Part shown: positions 50,401 through 57,360 of the stretch, piece after piece
Position numbering within the stretch: position 1 is the first letter of the stretch
Layout: the number at the start of each line of letters is the position of its first letter
DNA from: Desulfosarcinaceae bacterium
GTDB taxonomy: Bacteria; Desulfobacterota; Desulfobacteria; Desulfobacterales; Desulfosarcinaceae
Assembly: GCA_030066015.1 (NCBI GenBank)
Contig: JASJCL010000031.1
Span: forward strand, 1 to 57,360
Length of the DNA: 57,360 nucleotides
Direction of reading: 5' to 3'
Made by a program: the position numbers and the translations under genes
The notes under the pieces: model-generated
What the model saw: the letters and a program-made list of their open reading frames with translations, nothing else
The model's database searches: none
Told to the model about the DNA's origin: nothing

Positions 50401-50426
50401 CTGGTAAATATAAAACAGTATACCAG
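50401..50426 (-). promoter_or_regulatory. Candidate symporter-operon promoter within an inverted repeat
   Basis: On the minus strand TGG-TATACT (50417-50425) is a near-consensus extended -10; TTGCGT lies 19 bases upstream. CTGGTA (50401-50406) and TACCAG (50421-50426) are perfect arms 14 bases apart and overlap the -10, as expected for a repressor site. Confidence 0.45.
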
Positions 50427-50801
50427 GGAGTTGGTTGATTTACGCAATGCGCATTATCAGACGTTATAATTTCCTCTTAGGTTCGCCAGTTCAGTCCGGA
50501 TTCATCCAGGTTGGCCTTTTTACACCCAGTTTGCCAGCCTTGGCCATGACCTCGCAGGCGACTGCCCGGGTCGATTGCCATACGCGACGCCAGTGGGCGG
50601 GTAAGCCAGCTGGCTTTCGGCGCCTCCAAATAATCCTGATCGCAACCGCCACGTGAGTTCCTCGGTACCGTATGGTGAATAATCGCCGCACGCTGAATGC
50701 GCCAAGTCCCGCCTTTTCACCCGATTGCGGCCCTTGGTGCGACACCACTTTTGGGCCGATCCCCAATCGCTGGCCCCAGGCTTGCGGGCATCCAAGCAAA
50801 C

Positions 50802-50840
50802 AAAAAAGGCAGAGCCTCCGAAGAGGCCCTGCCTTTTTTT
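50802..50840 (-). terminator. Bidirectional terminator with UUCG tetraloop on the minus strand
   Basis: The minus-strand stem GGCAGGGCCTC/GAGGCTCTGCC closes with C(TTCG)G, the exceptionally stable tetraloop, contains one G-U pair, and is followed by six T. On the plus strand the loop is CGAA, there is an A-C mismatch, and seven T follow. The better stem and the upstream small genes point to use on the minus strand. Confidence 0.85.
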
Positions 50841-50884
50841 ACCGCCGGATCGGCGTGTACGATTTCTATGCCTTTGGTTCAGAA

Positions 50885-50895
50885 GCTCTGCCTTT
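50885..50895 (-). promoter_or_regulatory. Alternative pairing arm for the terminator
   Basis: Read on the minus strand this is AAAGGCAGAGC, an 11-base perfect complement of the terminator 3' arm (50805-50815), better matched than the terminator's own 5' arm. It could act as antiterminator. Confidence 0.45.
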
Positions 50896-50905
50896 AACCA
50901 TACCC

Positions 50906-51001
50906 TCAGATCTTGCAGGCGGCATCTGCGTTCTTCCGGCCGGCCACACATCTGTTGATAAAGTACGCCAGCGTAAGGAGCGTCAGTGTCGTTCCAATCA
51001 T
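50906..51001 (-). CDS. 31-residue membrane peptide
   Basis: The ATG at 51001 has GGAAGG (AAGGAAGGTG context) upstream. The peptide is hydrophobic (IGTTLTLLTLAYFIN) then basic and polar (RCVAGRKNADAAC), i.e. one membrane helix followed by a positive tail. It starts 18 bases after the preceding 44-residue gene and ends 66 bases before a strong terminator on the same strand. It is below normal gene-calling size. The similarity in size and design to the 28-residue peptide of the symporter operon is notable, but the sequences differ. Function is unknown. Confidence 0.6.
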   Translation of the reverse strand: MIGTTLTLLTLAYFINRCVAGRKNADAACKI

Positions 51002-51019
51002 TGAGCACCTTCCTTTCCG

Positions 51020-51154
51020 TTAGCCAGCGACATCGATTCCCATGTCACACCCCAGATGCTCGTCGGGCTTGTCGCACTGGAAGTTGGCTTCGCGCGTATC
51101 AACGTGTCCTTCATTTCTCTCGTCAGTATAGTCGTCAGTTCTATTCTCGGACAT
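51020..51154 (-). CDS. 44-residue acidic small protein
   Basis: The ATG at 51154 is preceded by GAGGTGAT, a perfect complement of the 16S rRNA 3' end, six bases upstream. The product is very acidic and polar (SENRTDDYTDERNEGHVDTR) with two cysteines towards the end (FQCDKPDEHLGCDMG). It has no hydrophobic segment and is probably cytoplasmic. A predicted minus-strand promoter lies about 65 bases upstream, and a membrane peptide gene and terminator follow. A longer open frame on the opposite strand has no binding site. No family recognised. Confidence 0.6.
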   Translation of the reverse strand: MSENRTDDYTDERNEGHVDTREANFQCDKPDEHLGCDMGIDVAG

Positions 51155-51760
51155 GCTATCACCTCATTGGTAAGCTGTATTAAGTGCGTTTTGTACTAGT
51201 TTCTTGCTTCAATCATAAAATACCGCATCATCAGCGGTGTGCAATAAGGGGCATAGGGGGGGCTTATGGTAGGCAATAACTATTACTTTTCTCCGTCGGC
51301 AATTAATTGCTATTTCAGCATAAAGTGCTTTCAACCATTTAGTATAATTGATTTTATTTCACCTTCATTGGAAAAAGACACCCTTACCTCTGACGATTGC
51401 CGTAAAAATGGTGCACCTTTTCCATCGAACCGGAGCACACCGCCGAGTCATCAATGGAAGTACCAGCCCGCCCCGCCGAGTCGAATCATTATGGCCCCAT
51501 CTTTTTTTCCGTGTCCGCGCTGCCCGGTGTGTGGGTCCAAAAGAAATAGCAACGCATCATCCGCAACAGAATATGGGACGCGCTGAACTGAATAAGACGT
51601 ATTCCTATAGAAAGGCGGGGAAGAATTCCATCGCAAAAGCGTGACAGAAGGATCGACGCGATCCCCTTGGGCTAGAAATGGCGTTGCGAAGAACCACCCT
51701 ATTCCAAATCCTGATTGCCAATAGCGCAGATGTGTTAGTTTCCTGTTAGGCGTTGGCGGG
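51155..51760. other. Intergenic region upstream of the small-gene unit
   Basis: 606 bases, AT-richer than average around 51290-51380. Apart from the minus-strand promoter at 51217-51244 nothing is recognised; short plus-strand frames lack support. Confidence 0.55.
51217..51244 (-). promoter_or_regulatory. Predicted promoter of the two small genes
   Basis: On the minus strand, TTGCAC (51239-51244), a 16-base spacer and TATTTT (51217-51222). The spacer contains CCGC-N7-GCGG (51223-51237), a possible regulator site. Confidence 0.45.
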
Positions 51761-52717
51761 CTAATTCAATCCCAACTCCGTTAGGTAGCGCCGGGCGCCC
51801 GGGTGGATACGGTCCGGATCACCGGCCGCTTTCCTGGTGTTCGCCGGCAAGGTGTCCCGCCCCTGCGGCAGACGCTCGGCCAAGTGTGGTTGGCCTTTGT
51901 GGATCGCTCTGGTCAAGCGATAGGCCAACTCTTCCGGCAGATCCGCGCGGGCCAGCAGAAAGCTGAAGGAGCCGACGGTTTGCAGCGGCTCCGCCTGGCC
52001 GGGGTAAGAGGCCGCCGGAATGGTCAGCGGCATCAGGAAGGGATACTTGGCGTTGATCCTTTTTATCTGATCGTGGCGAAATCCCACCAGCCGGCCGCCG
52101 GCCTGCATAATCCGCGTAAAGTTGGGCCAACCGACGCCGCCCCCCCATTGGGCCGCCACCTCACCGTTGAGGACCATGGGTGCCCCTTGGCCGGCGCGCT
52201 CGAGATAGACCGCGACAAAGTCCCTGTCACGATCCAAGCCCAGTGCTTCGGTCACATATTGCCCAAGCAAGGTCAGGCCCGAAGAGATGGTGCCCCAGGC
52301 GACCTTCTGGCCGACCAGATCGGAGAATGTCTTCGCCGGACTGTCCCCCCGGACGGCGAAGGCACCGAAGGTGGGGTATATGGCCGTGATGATCTTGAGC
52401 GGGGTCGGCCCATCTCGCTCGATTCCCTCGAAAGCTTCGCGGGCCGGCAGGCTGGCCACCAGCGCCACATCCAGGGTGCCCTGCTCCAACAAGGGGATGT
52501 TCTGGCGGCTGCCGCGCGTGTTCCGGGCCAGAACATTGAGGGAGGCATCCGTGCTGTTGATCACCTCGGCGAGCACCCCGCCATAGAGTTCGAATCCGCC
52601 GCCGGGCGTGGCCGTACCCATGAGGATGGGGGTGCGTTCCGCCCCTCGGGAGGGGGCTACCCAGTGGCCGATCACCATGACCAGGGCCACGGCCAATAAT
52701 CCGATCAATCGCTTCAT
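51761..52717 (-). CDS. TAXI-family TRAP transporter solute-binding protein
   Basis: This 318-residue protein has a signal peptide (MKRLIGLLAVALVMVIGHW). The mature region matches TAXI binding proteins: ILMGTATPGGGFELYGGVLA, LEQGTLDVALVASLPAREAF, AIYPTFGAFAVRGDSPAKTF, VGQKVAWGTISSGLTLLGQY and YVTEALGLDRDRDFVAVYLE. Such proteins deliver solutes to a TRAP permease, but none is in the window, so it is an orphan here. The start at 52717 has GAGG eight bases upstream; the 31-codon extension is unsupported. It lies 89 bases after ppc on the same strand. Confidence 0.87.
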   Translation of the reverse strand: MKRLIGLLAVALVMVIGHWVAPSRGAERTPILMGTATPGGGFELYGGVLAEVINSTDASLNVLARNTRGSRQNIPLLEQGTLDVALVASLPAREAFEGIERDGPTPLKIITAIYPTFGAFAVRGDSPAKTFSDLVGQKVAWGTISSGLTLLGQYVTEALGLDRDRDFVAVYLERAGQGAPMVLNGEVAAQWGGGVGWPNFTRIMQAGGRLVGFRHDQIKRINAKYPFLMPLTIPAASYPGQAEPLQTVGSFSFLLARADLPEELAYRLTRAIHKGQPHLAERLPQGRDTLPANTRKAAGDPDRIHPGARRYLTELGLN

Positions 52718-52806
52718 GCCATACCTCGCAGATCTTTGATGAACCCACCCGCCTGCTGACGTTGCCGTGCAAGCGCGTCTGGCGCGTTTAGCAACAGGGG
52801 CATCCA

Positions 52807-55575
52807 TCACCCAGTGCTCTGCATGGCCGCAGCGATGCCGTTGATGCTGAGAAACAGGGCTTGGCGCAAGGGAAGGGAATCCTCCTCGGCGCGAACGGCC
52901 CAGCGCTTGAGCAGTTCGATCTGGATCAGGTTGAGGACGTCGGTGTAGGGATTGCGCAGGATGATGGATTGCTGAATGGCCAGGTGGTTGTCCAGCAGTC
53001 TCTCCTGGCCGGTGATCTGCAACACGGCGAGTCGGGTTTTTTCAAACTCCTCTGCAATGCGGTCGTGGAAAGAATCCTGGCAAAGGCCGCTGTAGACCTG
53101 GGCAATCTCCATGCGGGTGCGCGCCAGTTCCAATTGCACGTTTTCGATCACCGTGCGGAAGAAGGGCCAGCTTTGCCACATCAATTGCAACTGCTCCAAG
53201 GTATCGGAACCATTTTTAATTTCATCTTCAATGGCCGTGCCGGCGCCGTACCAGCCCGGCAGGTTGTAGCGGGTCTGGGTCCAGGAGAAAACCCAGGGGA
53301 TGGCCCGCAGGTCGTCGAACTCTACCTCGCTGGCCGAAATACGCGAGACCGGTCGCGAGGCTATGGGCAGGTTACCGATGTGATCGATGGGCGTGAGCTG
53401 CTTGTACCACGGCCAAAATGTTGGATCATCGATAAGTTTGCGGTAGGCCTGCATCGATTGGGCGGCGATGCGGTCCATGAGGGCCTGCATCGGTGGACTG
53501 CATCCCACGTCGCATTCCTTGTCGTGGGCGGTCAGCAGTACGGCGTTGACGATCTGCTCCAAGTGCCGGCGGGCGATAAAAGGGCGGGCATAGCGAAAGG
53601 AGATCACCTCGCCTTGTTCGGTGAAGCGCATGCCACCGCTGCGGCTCTGGCTGGGGATGGCGAATATGGCCTGGTTGGCGCGACCGCCACCGCGTCCAAC
53701 GCTGCCACCCCGGCCATGGAAGAAGCGCATCTTGATATTGTTTTGCAGGCCGACTTCCGACAGGTGCTCCTGACCCTTGTGAAGTGCCCAGTTGGCCATC
53801 CAGAAGCCGCCATCCTTGTTGCTGTCCGAGTATCCCAGCATGATCTCCTGGAAGTCGCCGCGTGTCTTTAAATGGCGTCGATAGAGTGGATTTTTATAGA
53901 GGGCCTCCATCAACGACGCCGCCCCTTGCAGATCATCGATGGTTTCAAAGAGCGGCACCACATCCAATGGTGTGGTGACAATACCATCATTCATGCGCCA
54001 CATGCCGACCTCTTTGGCCAGCAGCAGTACTTCCAGCAAGTCGCTCACCGAGTGGGTCATGCTGACAATGTAGGCACCGATGGCCGCTTCGTCCGTAGAC
54101 ATCACGCGTCGCATCAGCTTGAACACCTTCAATAGTTCGATGGTCTGATCCGAAAAGTCTTCCCGATCGCCACAGAGGGGTCTTGGATTGGCCAGCTCTT
54201 TTTCGATTAGAGAGATCTTTTCCGATTCCCGAAGGGTCGGGTAGTCTTCGCATACACCGGATAATCGCAACAGCTCCGCAAGCACGGCCTCATTTACTTG
54301 GCTGTGCTGCCGGATATCCAGCGCGGCCAAATGAAAACCGAACACCTGGCTGCGGATGATCAAATTGGAGAGGCTCTGGTAGGATGACAGCGCTTCGAGC
54401 CCGCAGTCGGCCAGGCTGCTTTGGAGCAGCGTCAAATCGTTCTGAAATTGCGAAATGTTATAGAGGCTGCCGGCCGGCTCGGCCTGGAACTGCCGGAGGC
54501 GTTCCAGCATATAGGCGATTTTGAGCCGGAAGGGCTCGAAGCGGTAACGATGCAGTTTGTCCGGATCCAAGGTGATCGTTTCGGCCTCGCGCTGAATATC
54601 TTCCATCAGGGCCTGGGGAACCGTCACCCGCAGCGATGAGATGCTCAACTCCTCCCACAAGGCGTCAATGGCGGTCCGGTAGTTGTTGAGGGCTGCATCT
54701 CGGTGGGCCGCCAGCGTTTGGGTCGTGATACCGTGGGTCACAAATGGGTTGCCGTCCCGGTCGCCGCCGATCCAGGATCGGATGCGCAAGAAGGGCGGGG
54801 CGTCGCCGATGCCATAATAGGTGCGCAGCGCCTGGCCCAGATCATCGATGATGCGTGGCAGGGTCTCCCAAATGGCATGGGTCTGGTAGTAGATGCCATT
54901 GTTCACCTCGTCCTGCACGCGCAGGCGGTCCGAGCGCACGTCGTCCGTCACCATTAAAAGGGCGACTTCATGGGCGATGCGGTCGATGGTGCGGTCTGTC
55001 GCCCGCTGGGAAAGCGCACGGTCCTGGTACAAGCGCTCCAGCAACTCGGCGATGCGGTTCTGCTTGATCAAAATGGTCCTGCGGCGAACTTCGGTTGGAT
55101 GTGCGGTGAGGGTCGGTTCAATGTCCAGCTCGCGCACCAGCAGTTGCACCTCCTCTTCGGTGAGGCCCTGCTGTTTGAGGTGATGGACCGCTTCGAGGAT
55201 CGAACCCTTGCGCGGGCTTGCCGGCGTTTCCCGTTGGGCGGCCAGGCGGTTTATGCGGACGATCTCTTGCCGCTCGGCCTCGTTGACCAGGTGGAAAAAG
55301 GCGGTAAATGCACGACATATCCAGACCAGCTGGTCCAGGTTCAGGGGCGTGATGTGCGACTGCAGCGCCTCGTGTGACCGCCACTGATTCGGACGGGAAG
55401 CGGCCTCGCAGTGATCCATCAGCTCCTCGACCAGTTGGGCCGTATCGGCACTGGCCTGTTGCCGCACCACCTGCCGGATTAACCGGCCGATGAGATCGAT
55501 TTTACGCTGCAGGGGCTTGGTAACGCCCCGCGTCCATTCCCCGCCGCCAGTGGTTTCTTTGCTTGTCATGCCCAT
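52807..55575 (-). CDS. ppc: Phosphoenolpyruvate carboxylase
   Basis: This 922-residue bacterial-type PEP carboxylase adds bicarbonate to PEP to form oxaloacetate. It shows the catalytic histidine in [14 protein letters not shown] (H159), the [21 protein letters not shown]-binding region, [39 protein letters not shown] (catalytic Gly/Arg loop) and the C-terminal STG in place of the usual NTG. The length is normal. The ATG at 55575, or 55569, has no strong binding site. It probably supplies oxaloacetate for biosynthesis. The TAXI gene follows. Confidence 0.95.
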   Translation of the reverse strand: MGMTSKETTGGGEWTRGVTKPLQRKIDLIGRLIRQVVRQQASADTAQLVEELMDHCEAASRPNQWRSHEALQSHITPLNLDQLVWICRAFTAFFHLVNEAERQEIVRINRLAAQRETPASPRKGSILEAVHHLKQQGLTEEEVQLLVRELDIEPTLTAHPTEVRRRTILIKQNRIAELLERLYQDRALSQRATDRTIDRIAHEVALLMVTDDVRSDRLRVQDEVNNGIYYQTHAIWETLPRIIDDLGQALRTYYGIGDAPPFLRIRSWIGGDRDGNPFVTHGITTQTLAAHRDAALNNYRTAIDALWEELSISSLRVTVPQALMEDIQREAETITLDPDKLHRYRFEPFRLKIAYMLERLRQFQAEPAGSLYNISQFQNDLTLLQSSLADCGLEALSSYQSLSNLIIRSQVFGFHLAALDIRQHSQVNEAVLAELLRLSGVCEDYPTLRESEKISLIEKELANPRPLCGDREDFSDQTIELLKVFKLMRRVMSTDEAAIGAYIVSMTHSVSDLLEVLLLAKEVGMWRMNDGIVTTPLDVVPLFETIDDLQGAASLMEALYKNPLYRRHLKTRGDFQEIMLGYSDSNKDGGFWMANWALHKGQEHLSEVGLQNNIKMRFFHGRGGSVGRGGGRANQAIFAIPSQSRSGGMRFTEQGEVISFRYARPFIARRHLEQIVNAVLLTAHDKECDVGCSPPMQALMDRIAAQSMQAYRKLIDDPTFWPWYKQLTPIDHIGNLPIASRPVSRISASEVEFDDLRAIPWVFSWTQTRYNLPGWYGAGTAIEDEIKNGSDTLEQLQLMWQSWPFFRTVIENVQLELARTRMEIAQVYSGLCQDSFHDRIAEEFEKTRLAVLQITGQERLLDNHLAIQQSIILRNPYTDVLNLIQIELLKRWAVRAEEDSLPLRQALFLSINGIAAAMQSTG

Positions 55576-55958
55576 GATCTTCAGTGCTTAAGAACCGCAA
55601 TGGAAAGCAACATCGCACACCTCTACACCTAAAAAAAGAGAGGTCTCTTAGCCTCATCTTCTTCCGCGTCGTGGCGAAGATATAAGCTCAACAATATGCA
55701 TTCATGCGTTGTGTGTCTATCTGGAAGCGATCCTTTTTGGGACGGGGTGTTACCACCCGCACGAGCCAACCGATTGATACCGCCTGGATTGGATTGACCC
55801 CATCCTCCGCTTGCTCGAGTGCCCGCTACCCCCATCACTGGCCAATGCTCACCTGCGCTTTCCGCGTGCAATTACTTTCCAATGGCAAACGATGGATCAC
55901 GCCATGCACGGCAAAATGATGCCCCATCCCACAATCCCCATTTCTGAGAAGCGGTGGA
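55576..55958. other. Intergenic region upstream of ppc
   Basis: 383 bases between two minus-strand genes. A short AT-rich terminator-like stem is present; no clear ppc promoter or gene was found. Confidence 0.55.
55631..55650 (-). terminator. Weak terminator-like stem upstream of ppc
   Basis: On the minus strand AAGAG-ACCT-CTCTT followed by five further T. The stem is only five to six base pairs. It lies about 310 bases after the upstream gene. Confidence 0.35.
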
Positions 55959-57360
55959 TTAACCGCCGCCCTCGATTTCGCTTAGCATCGCTTTGCCCTC
56001 CGGACTTTCATGTATCTTAAGAAGTAGCCTCAGTTTTTTAATGGCGGCAGTTTTTTCACCGGAGGCCAAGTTTAACTTGGCCAGGTATAAAAGGGCGTTC
56101 TCGTGGTATGGATCAAGGGACAGGGCCTTCTCGAATTGGTCCCGCGCATTGGTATAATTACTTCTCATGACCATCAGCACGCCCATTTTGAAATGGGCAG
56201 TCGGTTTTTCATGCGCTTCGGCGATGTCGATACTCCTTGCCAGGCTTTGTTCGGCCTTGTCGAAATCGCCCTGCTTGGCGTAAATGACGCCCATGTCGCT
56301 CCAGGCATTGCCATCCCCGGGAACTTGGCTGAGGTGCCGCTCGATGTACGCAACCTGCACCGCAGCACAGATTTCTCTGCTTCGGTCGTCGAAAAACATC
56401 ATATAATCATCAACAATGCGTTTGGTGCAGAATTCACCAACAAGGTCATGATACCGCATGGTTTGTGCGGGTGTGGCCGCTGTTAGATCGATGGATGGGA
56501 AGTTCTGTGCAAATAGAGATGTGGAAAGCTCCGCCATGTTAAGCGCCATGTCCAGATCTCGCGAGGTTGAGATGATGGATGCCAATTCGGATGAGATCCG
56601 AGAACGCTTTTTAAGTTCAGCATCAAGTCCTTTGCCAGCTGTGTAGAGATGCCTGGGCGCCGCGAATTCAAGATGCGGCTGGTTGTCGCTGTGGATCATT
56701 CCATCTGCGAACATCTCGCTCACACGATCCGTCACAATCAAATGCAATAGTACGCTGGCATCCGAGAGCCGCATAACCGTTGATTTATGGGCAAATGACA
56801 GATGTTGGTCGGCAATCGACACCCCCAATGGATGTTCCCCCTTAATGCCGACAAAGAAAAAATCGGCGCCGCCAATGGGAGATGCCATCAGCACGCTGTT
56901 GGGAAAGACCGTGCTGAACGTCTTACCGATCATTGCCAGTGTTTGCCAATTCATTCGTCCGGCATTCACCCACTGTATGAAAATACCGTTGTCATTTAAG
57001 CGCTGCTTGATCGTTTCAAATGATTCTTTCGTGTACAGGCTTGCCATCCCCGCCATCCAGGGATTGGAGGGTTCCGATATCACCACATCATACTGCATCC
57101 GGCTCAACAAAAGGTGGTTGCGGCCGTCCTGAACGATAAGGCGTACCCTTGGGTCCTCGGAAAATTGGTTGTTCCAGTCGTCGAAAAAGCGGGCGGCCTT
57201 GATTACCTGGTCGTTGATTTCCAAAACGTCGACGCGGGAAACGGGATAATGGAGTACTTCTCCGGCCGTCATACCACTGCCCAAACCCAATATCATGACG
57301 TTGGCTGGGGACGGATGAAACAGCAACGGTACGTGCGCCAATAGCGCCTGCGTGGCGGCG
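55959..57360 (-). CDS. Spermidine-synthase-like methyltransferase-fold protein with TPR domain, partial
   Basis: The reading frame is open to the right edge (467 codons visible), so the N-terminus is missing. It starts in ALLAHVPLLFHPSPANVMIL, then the nucleotide-binding GLGSGMTAGEVLHYPVSRVD and EIND, and QYDVVISEPSNPWMAGMASL, typical of the spermidine synthase-like domain in large fused membrane proteins (N-terminal part outside the window). The C-terminal 130 residues are TPR repeats (NAWSDMGVIYAKQGDFDKAE, ARDQFEKALSLDPYHENALL). The catalytic aspartate of true aminopropyltransferases is not evident, so polyamine synthesis is not assured. Confidence 0.85.
   Translation of the reverse strand, partial: AATQALLAHVPLLFHPSPANVMILGLGSGMTAGEVLHYPVSRVDVLEINDQVIKAARFFDDWNNQFSEDPRVRLIVQDGRNHLLLSRMQYDVVISEPSNPWMAGMASLYTKESFETIKQRLNDNGIFIQWVNAGRMNWQTLAMIGKTFSTVFPNSVLMASPIGGADFFFVGIKGEHPLGVSIADQHLSFAHKSTVMRLSDASVLLHLIVTDRVSEMFADGMIHSDNQPHLEFAAPRHLYTAGKGLDAELKKRSRISSELASIISTSRDLDMALNMAELSTSLFAQNFPSIDLTAATPAQTMRYHDLVGEFCTKRIVDDYMMFFDDRSREICAAVQVAYIERHLSQVPGDGNAWSDMGVIYAKQGDFDKAEQSLARSIDIAEAHEKPTAHFKMGVLMVMRSNYTNARDQFEKALSLDPYHENALLYLAKLNLASGEKTAAIKKLRLLLKIHESPEGKAMLSEIEGGG

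Larger units (their letters stand above)
50055..50905. other. Regulatory region upstream of the symporter operon
   Basis: These 851 bases separate the symporter gene from two small upstream genes. They hold two inverted repeats, an extended -10 promoter on minus and a bidirectional terminator. Open frames here are not convincing. Confidence 0.6.

Noticed and set aside
50986-51183. 65-codon plus-strand frame opposite the 44-residue gene
   Set aside because: Lacks a Shine-Dalgarno, while the minus-strand frames have strong ones and a matching promoter and terminator.
51266-51586. Plus-strand frames of about 100 codons upstream of the small-gene unit
   Set aside because: No binding site, no domain-like composition, and they overlap one another in different frames.
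1-57360. CRISPR array, tRNA or rRNA genes, insertion sequences, prophage
   Set aside because: No regularly spaced repeats, no cloverleaf or rRNA motifs and no transposase or integrase frames were recognised by eye; a dedicated tRNA scan could still find something.

Overview
The window reads as a continuous piece of a GC-rich chromosome from an anaerobic Desulfobacterota-type (deltaproteobacterial) bacterium. This is inferred from gene content, not from a marker gene: no rRNA or tRNA gene was recognised. Pointers are an oxygen-sensitive 2-hydroxyacyl-CoA dehydratase/benzoyl-CoA reductase-type system with its ATPase activator, tungstate uptake, a B12-type radical SAM protein, hybrid histidine kinases, a periplasmic CxxCH protein, a TAXI binding protein, and a propionyl-CoA synthetase operon with a sodium:solute symporter. 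No CRISPR array, prophage or insertion sequence was seen.

Layout. (1) 1-6108: a catabolic island with a crotonase fragment and TetR regulator on minus, divergent from an acyl-CoA ligase, two dehydratase/reductase subunits and their activator on plus. (2) 6170-13298: a complete trp operon, trpL-E-G-D-C-F-B-A, preceded by a leader peptide with three consecutive Trp codons and a terminator, so attenuation is readable from the sequence. (3) 13484-18783 (minus): a hybrid histidine kinase, a NifA-like sigma-54 activator, a shikimate kinase and an Asp/Glu racemase family protein. (4) 19004-28310: CBS and universal stress proteins, radical SAM-TPR protein, second hybrid kinase, NifX-like protein, PhoH-like ATPase and two HD-domain proteins. 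(5) 28721-35366: porin, CxxCH/EF-hand protein, then a regulator built like a binding protein fused to an HTH, followed by tupA-tupB-tupC. (6) 35367-41157: an accessory-looking stretch of small genes with two decayed genes and a strongly structured leader. (7) 41237-46045: SGNH hydrolase, acetyltransferase, lipoprotein, alpha/beta hydrolase, hisE, hisG and a small barrel protein. (8) 46150-51154 (minus): a symporter, a 28-residue membrane peptide and prpE, with a separate transcription unit of two very small genes upstream that ends in a UUCG-loop terminator. (9) 51761-57360 (minus): TAXI binding protein, PEP carboxylase, and a spermidine-synthase-like/TPR protein cut by the window edge.

How the genes work together. 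The first island looks like activation of an acid to its CoA thioester followed by ATP-driven one-electron chemistry and hydration, under TetR control. The symporter-prpE operon imports and activates a short carboxylate, and PEP carboxylase could feed anaplerosis. The tup locus supplies tungsten, presumably for tungsto-enzymes encoded elsewhere. The items most worth following up are the trp attenuator, the two small genes with switchable terminator arms at 50802-51154, the 28-residue symporter partner, the structured RNA at 35823-35883, the in-frame repeat in the ligase, and the amber-interrupted membrane gene at 36460-36924.
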